The translations under genes and the position numbers were made by a program. From Marchantia polymorpha subsp. ruderalis (Eukaryota; Streptophyta; Marchantiopsida; Marchantiales; Marchantiaceae), in the NCBI GenBank assembly GCA_037833965.1, contig AP031357.1:18682001-18746000 (forward strand): a DNA stretch of 64,000 bases, written 5' to 3'. A model generated the notes under the pieces. It saw only the letters and a program-made list of their open reading frames with translations, was not told the DNA's origin and did no database searches. Positions 1-12,902 of this stretch are shown here, piece after piece. Position 1 is the first letter of the stretch. Every line of letters begins with the position of its first letter.

Positions 1-3000
1 AGGGCGGCACTTTAGGAGATTAGTCCTTCGGTGGTCTTCACGGTTTGGATTCGCTTGTAGAATGTGCGGTTGGTGGCATCCATTTGTCCAACAAGGTTGA
101 AGGCTCGTCTGGAGGGCGAGGGGTTCCGAGGAAGTTGGAAAATTTGGAGTTCAATGATGGATCCCATCTGATGGATCGGTGGCTCCGGGCAGAGCTTCGA
201 AGTTGTAAAGACGAGGACTGGGCACAGCACGGCACAGTGAGCCTAGCCAATCATGTGCCAACCTGCACCGGTACAAATGGGATGCAAAGGGTACACTAGA
301 TTTGGCGTCGACCAGACAAGCCACACTTGATGCAATCCTTGCGGCCAAGAGGTACAGACCACTAAATGCCACGAACATGTCAACATGCCCATATCATGTG
401 CAAATCAGAGATCATATTTGTCGGTTTTAGTGCACTGCTTATCCATCAAAACTGGTGGTAAGATTTGACTTAGTCAATCTTGGGCAAGTTACATATTAGT
501 GTGAATTCTAGACCTCAGGGCCAGAATTACCCACAGCCATGAGGAGAACAATAGAAAGCAGAAATTGAGATGTCGAATGATGCCCGCGTACATGGCCATT
601 GTGATCGAAAGAAGTCAATCTCGACGGAATGGGTATCTCCCTCGTCCAGCATTAGCCATGCTGGGAAGGAAAACATACTGCAGCCCAGGCTGCCGTACTC
701 GTGGCTTCCAGGCAACATGAAAGATTGCGACTGCAAGAGTGGTATATTCTCGAAGGTCTTTGCCACGTGAGCAGGTAAATTGGGCGAACATGGTAAGGTA
801 CCAGAATGCGACCTCCAAGCCCTAGGATGTCGTGGACTTTCAAACCCACGAGCTTACTCACAGGTGGATCGTCCTGGCACCAAAAGCCAATGACAAGAGA
901 CAGTCAGATAAATAATCGTGAATACTTGTTACCCTCACAATAGACAGCAGTTTGGCGATCCACTCGCTTTTAGACCCAACGCCCTCTACTTATCTCGCCC
1001 CTTTGTTCCCCATGTCACCGTGACATTCCATCATTTTGTGCTAAACAATCGCTACCCAGCAACCAGTGCTGAGAGCACATGTTGGCCAACTACTGCAAAC
1101 GAGTGGATGCGTCAGATTTTACGAGACGTCGCCTCTGCTATAATTAAAGTTTACATTTCTTCTTGCAGTTATCGGATTTCCATCACTGTGAACAAGTAGA
1201 CACGGCAGCAGTAACATTGGAACCAGAAGGTAAGTCAAAGTGATGCCAATCAAATGCAGAAATATTTAGTATCGCTTCCAAGAGATTGAAACGCTTAGTG
1301 CTTTTACAGGTGACAATGTGAGTTTACAGGTGTTAATCACGTTGGGCTATTGTTGTCCAATGTACTATTTGACAAATCATTCTTCAATCAATCATCAAAA
1401 TCAAATTAATTAGCAATTGCTTAAATTTTATCTTCTTATTTATGGTCTAGTCAATAAACCTTTAAGATTGATTACAAAGGGATTCGAGGAGGTAAGCATT
1501 TCATTATGTTCATTACATTCAGCTAATTGGCTAGAGCTAATTCGCAATGGTTTGGAATAATATCTCAAGGAATTCATATAGTCTGATAGGAGAGATAAAA
1601 CATTTGAAACCTTGACGTGAACGGATGAGGTCTCTTTGCGATCGGATCGAATCTCATTGCTTTGACCAATTCAACAATCCGAACTACATGCGGAAAACAT
1701 TCCTTGCAATTCTTGCAATGTTCTTACATCCTCTAGTTTTGATACAGGAAGGCAATCAATATACATTTCTCGTAACTGTCTCAAGTGGTGACTGTGTACT
1801 TGCCTCGCGGGAACTTGTTCCGGCAATCGAAAGCTCTTTGGTTTAAGCTGTACTTTCATGGAGTGATAATTGTGCACATTTACACCTTTGTTCCATGTAC
1901 TCCTCCGCTTGTGGAGTAAATACCAAAATCGTCCGTTAAATAGCGGCCGCTAACATAATTTAGTTCAAAGTTAGAGGACAAGAGCTATTTGGACTAATTC
2001 TACTAGAATATGACCCGAAATTATTTTCTTTCATTTTGAAAAATAAAGTAATAAAGAACTCTTAGTACGGTACTACCAACAGCCACAGTTCTCGTCCTTC
2101 TAAAACATCAGCCTTATGAGCCAGATAGCTCAACGGGAGGTGGTCAATGTGAAACACATCCTCGCGCAAAAAAAGTTAATGAGGAAGTTCCTGATTGCAT
2201 AAAACTTACCCAACCATTCTTGTTATGGAGAGGATTAGTTCCGCATCTTTACGAGCTCATAAGTACGGCGCTTTCAATTTGGTCTTGTGTCCCAAATTGT
2301 GCTGATCCCATGTTCGTAGCTGAATAAAAATCCTTTGTTAATTGTAGCTGTGATAGATCATTACAGAGTGAAATTCTCGTCCAAATGATCTTATAATTAT
2401 CTTAGACAACAACAACAAGTAACTTGACACTCAATGGAACCGGAAAGCAAAAATGGCTGGATCACACACACAATTCTTCTGGACATGCAACAGAAATTCC
2501 CACTTCGGAGTTTAAGTCACGAACTCAAGTTACTGTGTCATGGTTTGAACCTTACACATGGATATCGAGAGCTCAAACGTGGAAGTTTGGATGGATCTCT
2601 TGATTTTCGAATGCCCTTTCAGTGATTTGAAATTTTCTCTGCATGTTCTTTTGACCGGAAAACTCTTTCAAGCCACGAGTGATTTGACATTGTCATCTTG
2701 GGTTAGTGCAAACCCAATTTGTTAAACCTCGAAACAGAATCCGGTAATTTTACTATTGTTCCGCATGAGTAGCTTAAGTTTAGCTGAAACTCTGTAGTCT
2801 CTGTTCCTCATTTGTCCGAACCCAGTGGAACTTTAACCCATAAGCGTACAAGCATCTCAATGCTCGAGACCAGGTACATATATGCCGAATTCCAGTATCA
2901 GCATCATCGACCGCGTGTTCAGCCCAGAGCGAACTATTCTTTCGCCTTTTACTAAAGAATACCGTGTGCGGGACACACAAGCGGCTTCAACCAATATTTG

Positions 3001-4662
3001 GGACGCCCCCTTGCTGGGACACCACCATAGAAACGAAATCAGCATCTTCTGCGACAGCTAGAGACCCCGTGTAGCTAAAGTCGTGCTCAGACGAGAGCGA
3101 GCCATTAGATGTTAACATAAGGTTTCGGGCAGTTAGGCGTTAAACCCCTTTAAACTCCCAAACGACCAATGATTGATCCATTTCAGAGGATGCAGTTGTT
3201 CATACCTCTTCAATGGATTGCTTGAAGGAGCACTACCTAGACCTGGACCTACGTGTGTTTCAGATTTTGGGTTTTTTGGTCCATTCTAATCATTTTGATG
3301 ATCAAATATTTGAGATTACTGCACGTTATTTTTTTTCTGTTTGACAGACTGCTACATGGCCTTCACATCGGTATGAAGGAAAAAAGCTCTTGAACGAGGT
3401 ATGGGTAGTAGTACTTCAGCTGGTAGAGAATACAACATCCTTGCCACCAGCTCTGCCAGCGCAGACTCCGTTTCAATGAATAAGAACAAATCATCTTGTA
3501 TCGGAATATATTGTAAGACTTACAAGTGAGACCCATTTCAGGTCGACGTCGAAATGGAAGTGTAATTAATGTGGACATTGGTCAAGTTTCTCCTCTATTT
3601 CTATCTGCGCGGTTTGTGTTAACAATCGACAAGCTCTGACCTGTTGGTCTAGAATTTTCAGGTCCCTTTGAATATGCGAAAGTCTGCTACAGCCACTCGT
3701 ACCAGTCGCCAAAGGCAAGTCACTCTGTTTATCGTACAGCAACAGATTGACTGTAACGCGCTTAACAAAGCAACGTACTTTGTTGGTATACCGGATGTTC
3801 CTCGTAGGGTTCGACAGTTGGCACTTGATAGGGACTTAGTACATTGTTTCATGTTAAAATGATTGACTGCAGTACATATTCAGTGCATATAAACTGAGTA
3901 TTTTACAGGTTCTAAATTTCTCTACAGAAGGCCCTCTGATTGGGAAACGTCGTGCCAGCTGATTAAGGCCTCATGCTAATCTGAGGTCACCGTGGCAAGA
4001 CCAATGGCTGACCGTGCCTTTACCAGATCTTCTTGGCCTATAGGCCCCAAGACTTTGGGCACCATGTAGAAGCGAAGGTAGAAACTCTTACATTTCTTCT
4101 TGATTTCACTCTTACCATACTGAACTTCGAATTCTTTTAAAAGCAAAACAGGGGAAAATGATGTGAGTTGCACGGCGCCCAATCCTCAAAGGATAAATTA
4201 TATGGCTGCGCATTAGTTTATAATCATGAGGCATAAATTGTCTACTAGATCGTAGATAGTCTCATATATCAGGTATCAAATAAGTTTCGAAAGGAAGAAG
4301 AAGATGAATAATATAACGTACTGAATTCCAATCAGGGAAGTCGCCGATGATGATCAGGCGGCTACGAGAATTGCTTCCGAAATAAGACTTTCATTATGTT
4401 GTTGCACATTGTTCACATTTGTATAGTACAAGTCGTCACCAGATTGGTTCTTTGACCAGAAAAATATATCTACTGCTATGAGGCCATGGTCTAACTGTGC
4501 ATGACCTCAGAATATAATTGTATTCATCCCTAGCGTTATGGTTCTCCGGAATCAGATTAAGGGCTTGAATGAAGATTGGAAGGAAGAAAACTAGCTATAA
4601 TTACCAGAGTTTGACCGAATTTAAAACCTACCACTGAATCTCAAATAACCTCGGCCGAATTA
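1..4662. other. Left flank, no gene recognised
   Basis: Only short overlapping open frames on both strands are present, none longer than about 100 codons and none with a motif I recognise. The first 0.9 kb is more GC-rich and could belong to a gene outside the window, but neither strand gives a convincing protein. The stretch just below 4663 is the 3' flank of the chalcone synthase gene. Confidence 0.5.
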
Positions 4663-6094
4663 TCAATGACCGGTAGCTATTGCTCTCAGGACCGATACTT
4701 CTACTGTCAGGCCAGGTCCAAATCCCACGACGAGTCCCCACTCACATCCTTCTCCGGTGGTGCTGCTTTTCTTCTCGGCCGACCGCCTGCGCATTTGATC
4801 CAGTACGAACAGCACACTAGCACCTGACATGTTCCCGTAGTTGTACAGAATTTCTCTCGTGGCCTCCATCTTCTCTGGCTTCAAGCTCAGAGTTTTCGCT
4901 ACTTCGTCCAGAATGGCTCGACCTCCTGGGTGCACACACCAGAAAAGATCGTTCCAGCCTGGAGATCCTGCCACCTCGATCGCCTTGTTGAAGATAGGGA
5001 GGGTATTTCTGGAAATCAGACCGGGAACATCCTTCAGCAGGTGGAAGATCAGTCCCGCTTCAGTCAGCCTTCCCTCAATCGCACCGTCGCTTTCGGGCAG
5101 AATCGTCTCTCCAGACCAGTGAATCTCGAACTGGGGCTTCTCTACCTCGGGTACGGGATCTGATCCGATGATGAGGACTGAAGCTCCATCACCGAAGATG
5201 GCAGAGCCCACCAGATTGTCCAGATGCTCTTCGTTGGGAGCACGGAAAGTTACACACGTGAGCTCACTCACGACAGTGAGAACTCGAGCGCCTTTGTTGT
5301 TCTCGGCGAGATCTTTCGCCACTCGCAGAACGGTGGCTCCTCCGAAGCACCCTTGTTGGTACAGCATGGTTCGGTTCACGTTGGGGTTCAAGCCCAGCAG
5401 CCTGGTGAGAGTAAGATCGGCTCCGGGCATGTTCACTCCGCTCGTGGTTGCGAACACCACGTGGGTGATCTGATCTCTGGGTTGGCCCCATTCTGCCAAC
5501 GCCTCCACAGCCGCCTTCTCTGCCAGTCTGGGCACCTCCCTGATTGCTATGTCCTGGCGAACATCAAGTGAGGGATCCTTGTACGAGCACATTGAAGGAT
5601 TGGCCTTCAAAATCTCCTCTGTACAATGGAAATACCTTTTGTTGATTCCTGAATTCTTACCTGAACAGAAAGAACGGAGAGACAGAAATTGTTAAATTTA
5701 ATTCGGAAATTTTCTTTCGATACCATGACATACATACTACCAGAAGATCACATGATTTACTACCACAAATAAGAAATGTTGCAAGGCGAGCAGGAGCTGT
5801 AATGACGGTCAGAGCTAATGTGTCCTGGCTGAAAGATGCTTAAATAAAACTGGTTCTTGCGATGGAAGAAGACATCCTATCCAAGAGAAAGATGTACAGA
5901 CAGCGAGACTTACAAATTCGAGCGAACTTGGCCTTGAGGTCAGTCTTGTGATTAGTGTTGGTGACATCAAAGAAGAAATCGGGGTATTCGCTCTGCGGAT
6001 ACGCAGTTGGAGGAGTGGCCTTGCCGATGGCAAGAACCGTCGCTGGTCCAACAGCCCGCTGGTGTCTATACGATACATTTCCATTGTTGGCCAT
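4663..6094 (-). CDS. CHS: Chalcone synthase (type III polyketide synthase)
   Basis: Chalcone synthase condenses p-coumaroyl-CoA with three malonyl-CoA to naringenin chalcone, the first committed step of flavonoid synthesis, in the cytosol. Two exons are visible: 6094-5914 and 5660-4663, with a 253-bp GT-AG intron that splits the codon for Cys61, the classic CHS intron position. The product is 392 aa, a normal family length. The catalytic triad is present at Cys165 (QQGCFGG), His304 (CVHPGG) and Asn337 (YGNMSG), and the C-terminal GFGPG signature is intact. Gatekeeper Phe216 and Phe266 and the active-site Thr/Ser positions that separate CHS from stilbene-type enzymes look CHS-like. The start MANNGN is the first ATG of exon 1. 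ACGT cores lie upstream near 6314, 6660 and 6769, which would suit bZIP/HY5-type light control (inference). A liverwort CHS-like enzyme such as stilbenecarboxylate synthase cannot be excluded without enzymology. Confidence 0.96.
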
Positions 6095-7740
6095 GTTTCA
6101 AGCTGTGGAACTCTCACTCTTTCTGATTGTATTCCGAGTGAATCCGTTTTGAAACTCCCTTCCGTTCAGGTACTCGCAGAAGAACACTCCTGATCTCTGA
6201 AGATCTGAAGTGCTGATGATGCTCAGTGTTGTGTTCTGAATTCGGAACTGCGAAGTATGTATACTGGTGTCTGGCGACACTATCTGAGTCACTGCTTCTC
6301 GCAAAGTATTCGCACGTTTTCCCACCGTTGTCAGTGTTTCGTATGTTCGAGCAGTCCATGAATCCTAAGGGTCCTCGATTCGAGTCAAAATGAGATTTTG
6401 TGGTTCTCAGCTGAAGAGGAGTCTGGTCTCTGGAGTTTGGCCGGAGTCCGGAGTCTGGACCCACTGTGGGTCCGAAACTTGTCAGAGGACGCGGTCAGTC
6501 TGCCTTCTGTCCAAGAGGTCCTCTCTGGATCGGTGCTAACTGATCTTTTAACGGTGGGATCTTCCTCGCGGTGCTGGCCATTAGATGAGCTTTTTCGTCC
6601 TGTGCATTGTTCTATCTTCGATATCGACGACTTTTTCGCATTTTCTGTATATAGTCTACACGTACTGTACTTTCGCTCCCTGACACATGCATTATACTGA
6701 TTGCCATTGGAATATCTCGAAGAGCTCAAGTCCGCCGCCATATTTTCACACGCAGCAAGACCCAACAAACGTGCAACTTGTATGTCACTGCTCCCCGTGT
6801 GACCAGATAATCAGGGGTGGAATGCAAATCTCCTCGACTGATTTTCTGAATATGCGAGTGTGACTGTTCGCTCTGGGCGGGAGGACAATAAAGGTCTCAA
6901 ATGCTATTGCACGAAAATATAATCAGGGTTAGGACATTCCGTTAGGGCGTTTGTGCATTTCTACCTGACCTTGAGGTTGTGACTTAAGTTGGCAGTGCAG
7001 ACCCAAGAGTCGGAGGAAGGACAATGCAATTTCAGCACGTCTTTCAAAGTTCAGCTGAATTGCATGAATTTTTTCCAAATGCCGTCGGAGCCCCGCCTTA
7101 AGAACCAACTTTCTCTGACATAAGAGCACTGCCTGAAATGGCGAAGAAACTCCGTCCAACTTGGGGTTCAAATTTAGCCCCAGAGATTAGCCGACCGTGC
7201 TCAAAGTTAAAAGCCCACGTTAAACACATGCGCTAATGTCCACTTCAAACGTTGGACCGTAGAATACGTGGTGCTGATAGTCACCACGTATTCTATGTGC
7301 TGATAGTCACCGCGTTGCTATTAGAATATGACAAAATGGAATATGATGCTTTTCACAACTACTATAAGACCTCTGTGTCTCGGCCGTCGAACTTATTCTG
7401 TTGCTTCTCGACGTACAGTCCTGCCGGGACAAAATTACTTTGATGACTTCACAAATGTCTGACGTACTTGCAGAATCGTCTTGGGTCCACGGTATGACCT
7501 TTTACAGAATCAAATGAATCTGGTCCTGCCATGTTGGAATATGGTCTCTTGGAATATCTTTTCTTATTCCCGCCTAGCCCCTAGCTCATTCTTGGCACCA
7601 CTTAACGTCTCATACCTCATCATCTTCTTTACTGCGAGCAAACTGGTTCACTACGTGGATATTAGGACCCATCTACCAAGCACCTATTTTGGTCTCACGA
7701 TTGTTGATCATCATGAATTTGATGGACATCAAAGCTAATG
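6095..7740. other. Upstream flank of chalcone synthase
   Basis: No gene is recognised. The part nearest the CHS start (6095-6800) should hold its 5' UTR and promoter; scattered ACGT cores are present but no clear TATA box was fixed. The open frames on both strands here overlap each other and look like chance. A perfect hairpin at 7260-7295 is listed separately. Confidence 0.45.
7260..7295. repeat. Perfect 14-bp inverted repeat, 8-nt loop
   Basis: The arms (7260-7273 and 7282-7295) read TAGAATACGTGGTG and its exact reverse complement around the loop CTGATAGT. The core GTGCTGATAGTCAC is then repeated immediately downstream at about 7297-7310. Function is unknown; it may be the end of a small decayed element. 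Confidence 0.85.
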
Positions 7741-10700
7741 AGTTCGATCTCCACTTTCTGGTGTTTTCTTTGTAATAAAAATATGGTTATCATGGATCAT
7801 ATCTTCGTTCAAAGTTCATTTTCACACTTTTTACTTTTTTTTCTTCACGTATTATATTTCCTTCTTTCAGCTGTTATTTCTTTGGATTTTGTTTATAGTC
7901 TTTCTAAATTTCAATCGAATCATACTAGACTCTAAGCATCATCTAAGCGAAGGTATGTTATGGTAATCAAATATAATTTTATTAATAGAGTGCCAAAGAT
8001 CATAAAAAATTTCAAACTTCGAAATCCAACTAGCTGATTGGATCTCTATGAAAGAAATCACACTTGCTTATTGTCATGAATATGTCATTAGGCGATGTAC
8101 ATTATAATTTTCATCCATGTGTTATGAAAAATACAGATTGCATCACACTAAACATCATGAAGAAAAAACAACATGATGACCAGAATGGAAAACTTTGATT
8201 CTTTTTTATTTAGAGATATTTTGTTCATACTATTTCTTTCCTACTATTATAGCAAAGAAAAAATTTAATGAACCCTACTGTGTTTATGACTTCATACTTG
8301 ATTTTGAAAGTGATATTTTGAACCCCACAAAGAAAAAATTGAACAACAAAATTATAGGCATGTATTTTGAGACATGTAGGATTTTCTTAAATTTTTTGAA
8401 TTTCATAAATTTATATTACATCGAAAATATATATTCATGTGAGAACTTACATATGTTACTCTAAGTAAAAAGTTTGAAGTAACATTTCAATACATGGATA
8501 TCAATCATATATGAAAACTTTCAAGATCTCCAATTTTCATCCTAACAATTTTAATATAAATCCTTTGAATATCATTTGAAAGTATTTGAATTGGAGTGTT
8601 AAATTTGAATGCTTACGACATTTCTTTGTTAAGAGGTCAGTCAGATCTTTTGATAATTCAGGTTATTTTGGTCCTAGTCAGTAAAGAAACTTAAATTTTC
8701 ATTATATAAGAAAGCTCATGCTTACATCTTTTAGTATTACTCAGCAAAATCTGAGGTATTCATATGAACATACTAGTCGGTAGATAATTAACCAAGTATG
8801 TTTATTGTCCGCTGTGTTTGTGTGCATTCTAGTGTTGATGTGTGGAACTGCATTAGTTGAACGCAATTGTTCTTGTGATGATAAACTTGATACTTATATT
8901 TCCATATCAATAAATCCCAAAAATCTTAACTTCAAGGATCAATCAATTTTATCATCAATGTTAGATTATATAATATCTAGTCTACTTAATTAAAAAAAGG
9001 ATTTATCAACATTATGTATATATATAAATATGATAATATATCTTACAAAATATGTTTAAATAAATAAACTTAAAAATGGCACATATTTATGCTCATATGT
9101 AGAGCAATCATTTGTTTGATTGAGATCATCACAACTGTAGTATTTTATTTGATATCAAGATAAATATTAGAACCTAACCAAATAAGATTTTCAATGAAAC
9201 CAATTTATTTACTTATTGATATATTAACAAATTCAATGATGTTGTACAACCAAAAAAATGAAAAAAAATAAAAATTGAGACTATTCATGAATATCAACAA
9301 ATTTAGGTAATATCTAAAATGAAAATTTTTTCTCTTATTTGACCATGCATTATTTTATTTTATTTTAATTTTTTTTTAAATCAATATGAAAATATGTTTA
9401 TTTTGAGTTCATGCATAGTTTAGATTTTTCAATCATTGATAATTTTCATGCACTTTCACAAAGTAGATTTTTCTATTGGCATGTACTCAAATCATATCAA
9501 ATAAAATATGCGTTATGATTTTACTTTGTCAACTACTTATGCACTTTACTTGATGATTATTCAATTTTTAATCTACAATGGTCAACAAATCTAAGGTTGA
9601 TTCACAAATTTTCATTTGAAATTATCAAAAAAATATTATTCAAGTATTGTAATTAATATTAGGTTTATCATTATGTGATTAAATGGCATCAAATCATTCC
9701 AAGCTCTACTTAATAATCATGCTTAAATTGAAAAAAATATTTGAAATTTAATGAAACCTTGATATTTTAATTTTTTAATTTATTTTGGAATAAAAATATA
9801 TTAATTTTGAAGGATATAATAATTATGCAAGATTGAGTTGAACAAACAACTCTAGTTTTTGCTGTTGTTTGATATTATAATTAATTGCTAAATATTTATA
9901 TAAAAAATATGAAATGTGTTTCAATATGAAGTGTGACAAAATCATCTTGAATTTTGTTCACATTCAAAGTACTAAAAGTAGCTGAAGCGGATGAATATTA
10001 TTTATTCTTGTAGTACTAGTCAATCTAGATACAAAATCTTGTTTAGCATAAAAATACTGTTTAAATTTCATGATTTGATACACTTGTTATAAATTTCATA
10101 TCATGAATTTTGGAAAAGTTAGAATTTTTCAAATTTTTTTCAGCACAATGTATGTATAAATCAAATCAATCAAAAACTATTATCTTAAAAATTCATAAGA
10201 TATGATGACATGCTATTATTGATTTGATAAATGATATATTTAAATTTGAAATAATCAATTTTTCTTAAAAAAATTAAATTAAATTTAATGCAACCCAATG
10301 AAATTTGAAATATAGTTTTTTGGAAGTAAAATAAATTTGTATGTTGAATCAAAATATCCTATGAAATATATAAAAAACAGCTAGCATTTTTGAAGATTTT
10401 TTGATTCATGTAAATAAAGTAAAATAAAATTTTCTATTCAAAATATTAAACAATTGAAAATGTTCATATGTTGAAATAGATCATGTTGGAGCTTAGGTCT
10501 TATCTCTATGCTAGTTTGTAATATCAAATTTCATCTATCTTTGCCTCACGTTAGGTTTAACATAACAGTTTTTCCATCAAAAAATCTATAGTCTAAATTA
10601 AACATTTTGCATCTTGATCATCTGTTAAATTGGAAAAAATGCAATATGACATATTTATATTCAAAAATTGTGTATATTCCATTCAACAAGTAACTCATAA

Positions 10701-11294
10701 AAAAATCATTTGCCTAATCTAATGTTTGATCTTCATATTAATAATTTTGAAAGTGATTCATTTCATTCATTTATGAACTAGATTCAAATTGAAGAACTAT
10801 ACTTTAAAATTAGTAAAAACCGTGTTAACGGAGTAAACTTGTGTAGAAAATTTTCATTATATATATAGTTGACCTTTTACTTAAAAAATTGTAGGAAAAA
10901 ATTAAACATAAAATGTTTGTAATCAAGAAAAAATATGTGTTTTGATTTAATTTGAATTCAAATTAGAAAATGAATGACAGATGAGAATATTTGTGATTTT
11001 TAATGATATTGAATGAATTTTTATTCTCTCCGTTCAATTTGAATGTGTTTTAAATTTATAGTAATATTAGTCAATTTGACGTTTTTGCTAAACTTCAAAA
11101 ATGTAAAAGATTTGTTTGAGATTTTTAATCATTCTTTCATGGTATAAAACCAAGAAAAGTACTTCAAATTAATCAATTGTTTAGGATATGATATAATTTG
11201 AGAATTGTGATAGTAGAACAATGGTCGATTTCATAATTTAGTTATCAAACTACAGTGTCAATCAAAACATTAAGCTTTTGAAGCTTTTATAATC

Positions 11295-11332
<38 letters not shown>

Positions 11333-12240
11333 ATGTAGATGCATGTTTGCAAGATTAGGTACAAAAGCTAAATTATTGCCTTTGTTATTAGTATGAGTAT
11401 CTATAGTAGAATGCATGTGATTTTTGTATATGAAAAGCTCAAAGAGTATTTTATTACACTTAGAGATATACATCTGATGCAAAATTTCTCTGGAGACTAT
11501 AGTAAACTACATTAGCTAAATCCAATACTTCACTACATCAATCTCCCAATTAAATACAAAAATTGACACTAGGAGCATTGCGCCTACTTAGTAGACCCAG
11601 AACCCTAAACTCAATTAAATTTGATACTGGTATATATTGTGGGTAAGCTAATAGTCATCCAGCTTCTCATCTCTTCATATGAGGCATAGTACAACCCTAC
11701 CAACTATAATTAGTAAACTTATGAAAGATTCATATATAACTTTTAGAATTTTTTTTCAATTTTAAATTGGAATAAAAATTATACAGAATTTACCTAAGAA
11801 AATCTTCAGATTTATCAGAATGATATTTAATTAGACAATTTAATTGTGAGGAAAATAAAATAAAATAATGATCTTTAGATGTGATAGGTCAGTGAAGCAA
11901 CTGAAAAAATTGTGTGAGACAAACGGTGGCAAATCATTTAGATCTCACTATCATTTAGAATATTTTTCAATCTTGTTAGTTGTTTAATTGAGCTTGAAAA
12001 AATATTTTAAAATGATTAGGACCAATTTACTATTTTGAATTGCCAAAACAAAAAGTATTGCATTAAATTTATCAGTTTTTGGCTAAATCAATAACGGTGT
12101 CAAAAGGTGCTGCTTACTTTAGATTTAGTATTATTTAGCTTTAGCTTCTGACTGTTTATTGTTCAATATAATCTTAAAACCTATACAATATGATCCATAT
12201 TGGCCAGTTGTTTTGTTCTGTTATTGAAATACATATCCTG
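7741..12240. other. AT-rich gene-free island
   Basis: About 4.5 kb of sequence that is very rich in A and T, with many A/T homopolymers and no credible coding frame on either strand. The longest open frames (for example 8195-8464) are made of Ile, Phe, Asn, Lys and Tyr codons, as expected of random AT-rich DNA. It holds a (TA)n run near 11299. No terminal repeats or transposon proteins were recognised. It ends abruptly at the tRNA gene, where composition returns to normal. Confidence 0.7.
11299..11327. repeat. (TA)n microsatellite
   Basis: About fourteen uninterrupted TA dinucleotides lie inside the AT-rich island. It should be polymorphic and could form a cruciform or be a nucleosome-free spot; no further role is visible. 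Confidence 0.95.
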
Positions 12241-12281
12241 ATGTTTGATCAGGAAAGATCAACCAAATCGCGGTTTCCAAA

Positions 12282-12367
12282 CCGACCTTAGCTCAGTTGG
12301 TAGAGCGGGAGACTGTAGTTTGAGGATAGAAATCTCTAGGTCGCTGATTCGAATCCGGCAGGTCGGA
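12282..12367 (+). tRNA. tRNA-Tyr (GUA) with 13-nt intron, T-stem altered
   Basis: The acceptor arms CCGACCT and AGGTCGG pair fully and are followed by discriminator A. The D arm (GCTC..GAGC) is intact. The anticodon stem GGAGA pairs with TCTCT (one G-U), enclosing the anticodon GTA and a 13-nt intron directly after the base 3' of the anticodon, as in other nuclear plant tRNA-Tyr genes. The T arm reads GCTGA-TTCGAAT-CCGGC, so the normally invariant G53 is A, giving an A-C mismatch with C61 and a weakened B box (GATTCGAATCC instead of GGTTCGAATCC). No T4 run for Pol III termination lies within about 50 nt downstream. It may be a functional variant or an early pseudogene. Confidence 0.88.
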
Positions 12368-12902
12368 GACATTCCGGGGGAATGCACAGACACTAAATGC
12401 TTCATGAACAAGTATATTCAAAGTTTGCATTTCGAACTAAATAAATTTTGGAGTAAAATTATGCCTACTGAAAAGCGGTGAATACTTGACCGGGAGGTTA
12501 CCGTATACCTACCTACTTTCCTAGAACTGTACATGGACTGGCCATACCATGGATTACAACGGGTGGCACAAATTACTGTGTTGAAATCTATCGATGTTTT
12601 AGTTCGCTCAACGCCGCTGATGCACGGCCAGCACAGAGCCGCGGAGTAGTCACTTCAGTTTGCCTGACGATCCCATTCGATCCTCGAGTTCTTTCCTTCG
12701 CTCGTTTCCAGAGAGCTAATCTCCAGAGCACGGGTTCAGGCCACGAGGCCTTGAGATGGATAACTGATTGAGCCTCGCTTCATCTACCTCTGACAAGGGC
12801 TTCAGATGGCTATGGAGAAACATGTTAATCTATTGAATGTTGGTGAGGAGTTATGGTACTGTATTGCACCATCCTGAAAATATACACGAGACTACCACAT
12901 AT
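12368..12902. other. Intergenic between tRNA and Cys-rich gene
   Basis: No gene is recognised. The right part is the 3' flank of the minus-strand Cys-rich protein gene. Confidence 0.5.

Noticed and set aside
4841-5571. Several plus-strand open frames inside chalcone synthase
   Set aside because: They are shadows of a strongly conserved minus-strand exon.
8195-8464. Open frames inside the AT-rich island
   Set aside because: The composition is that of random AT-rich DNA and there is no homology or start context.
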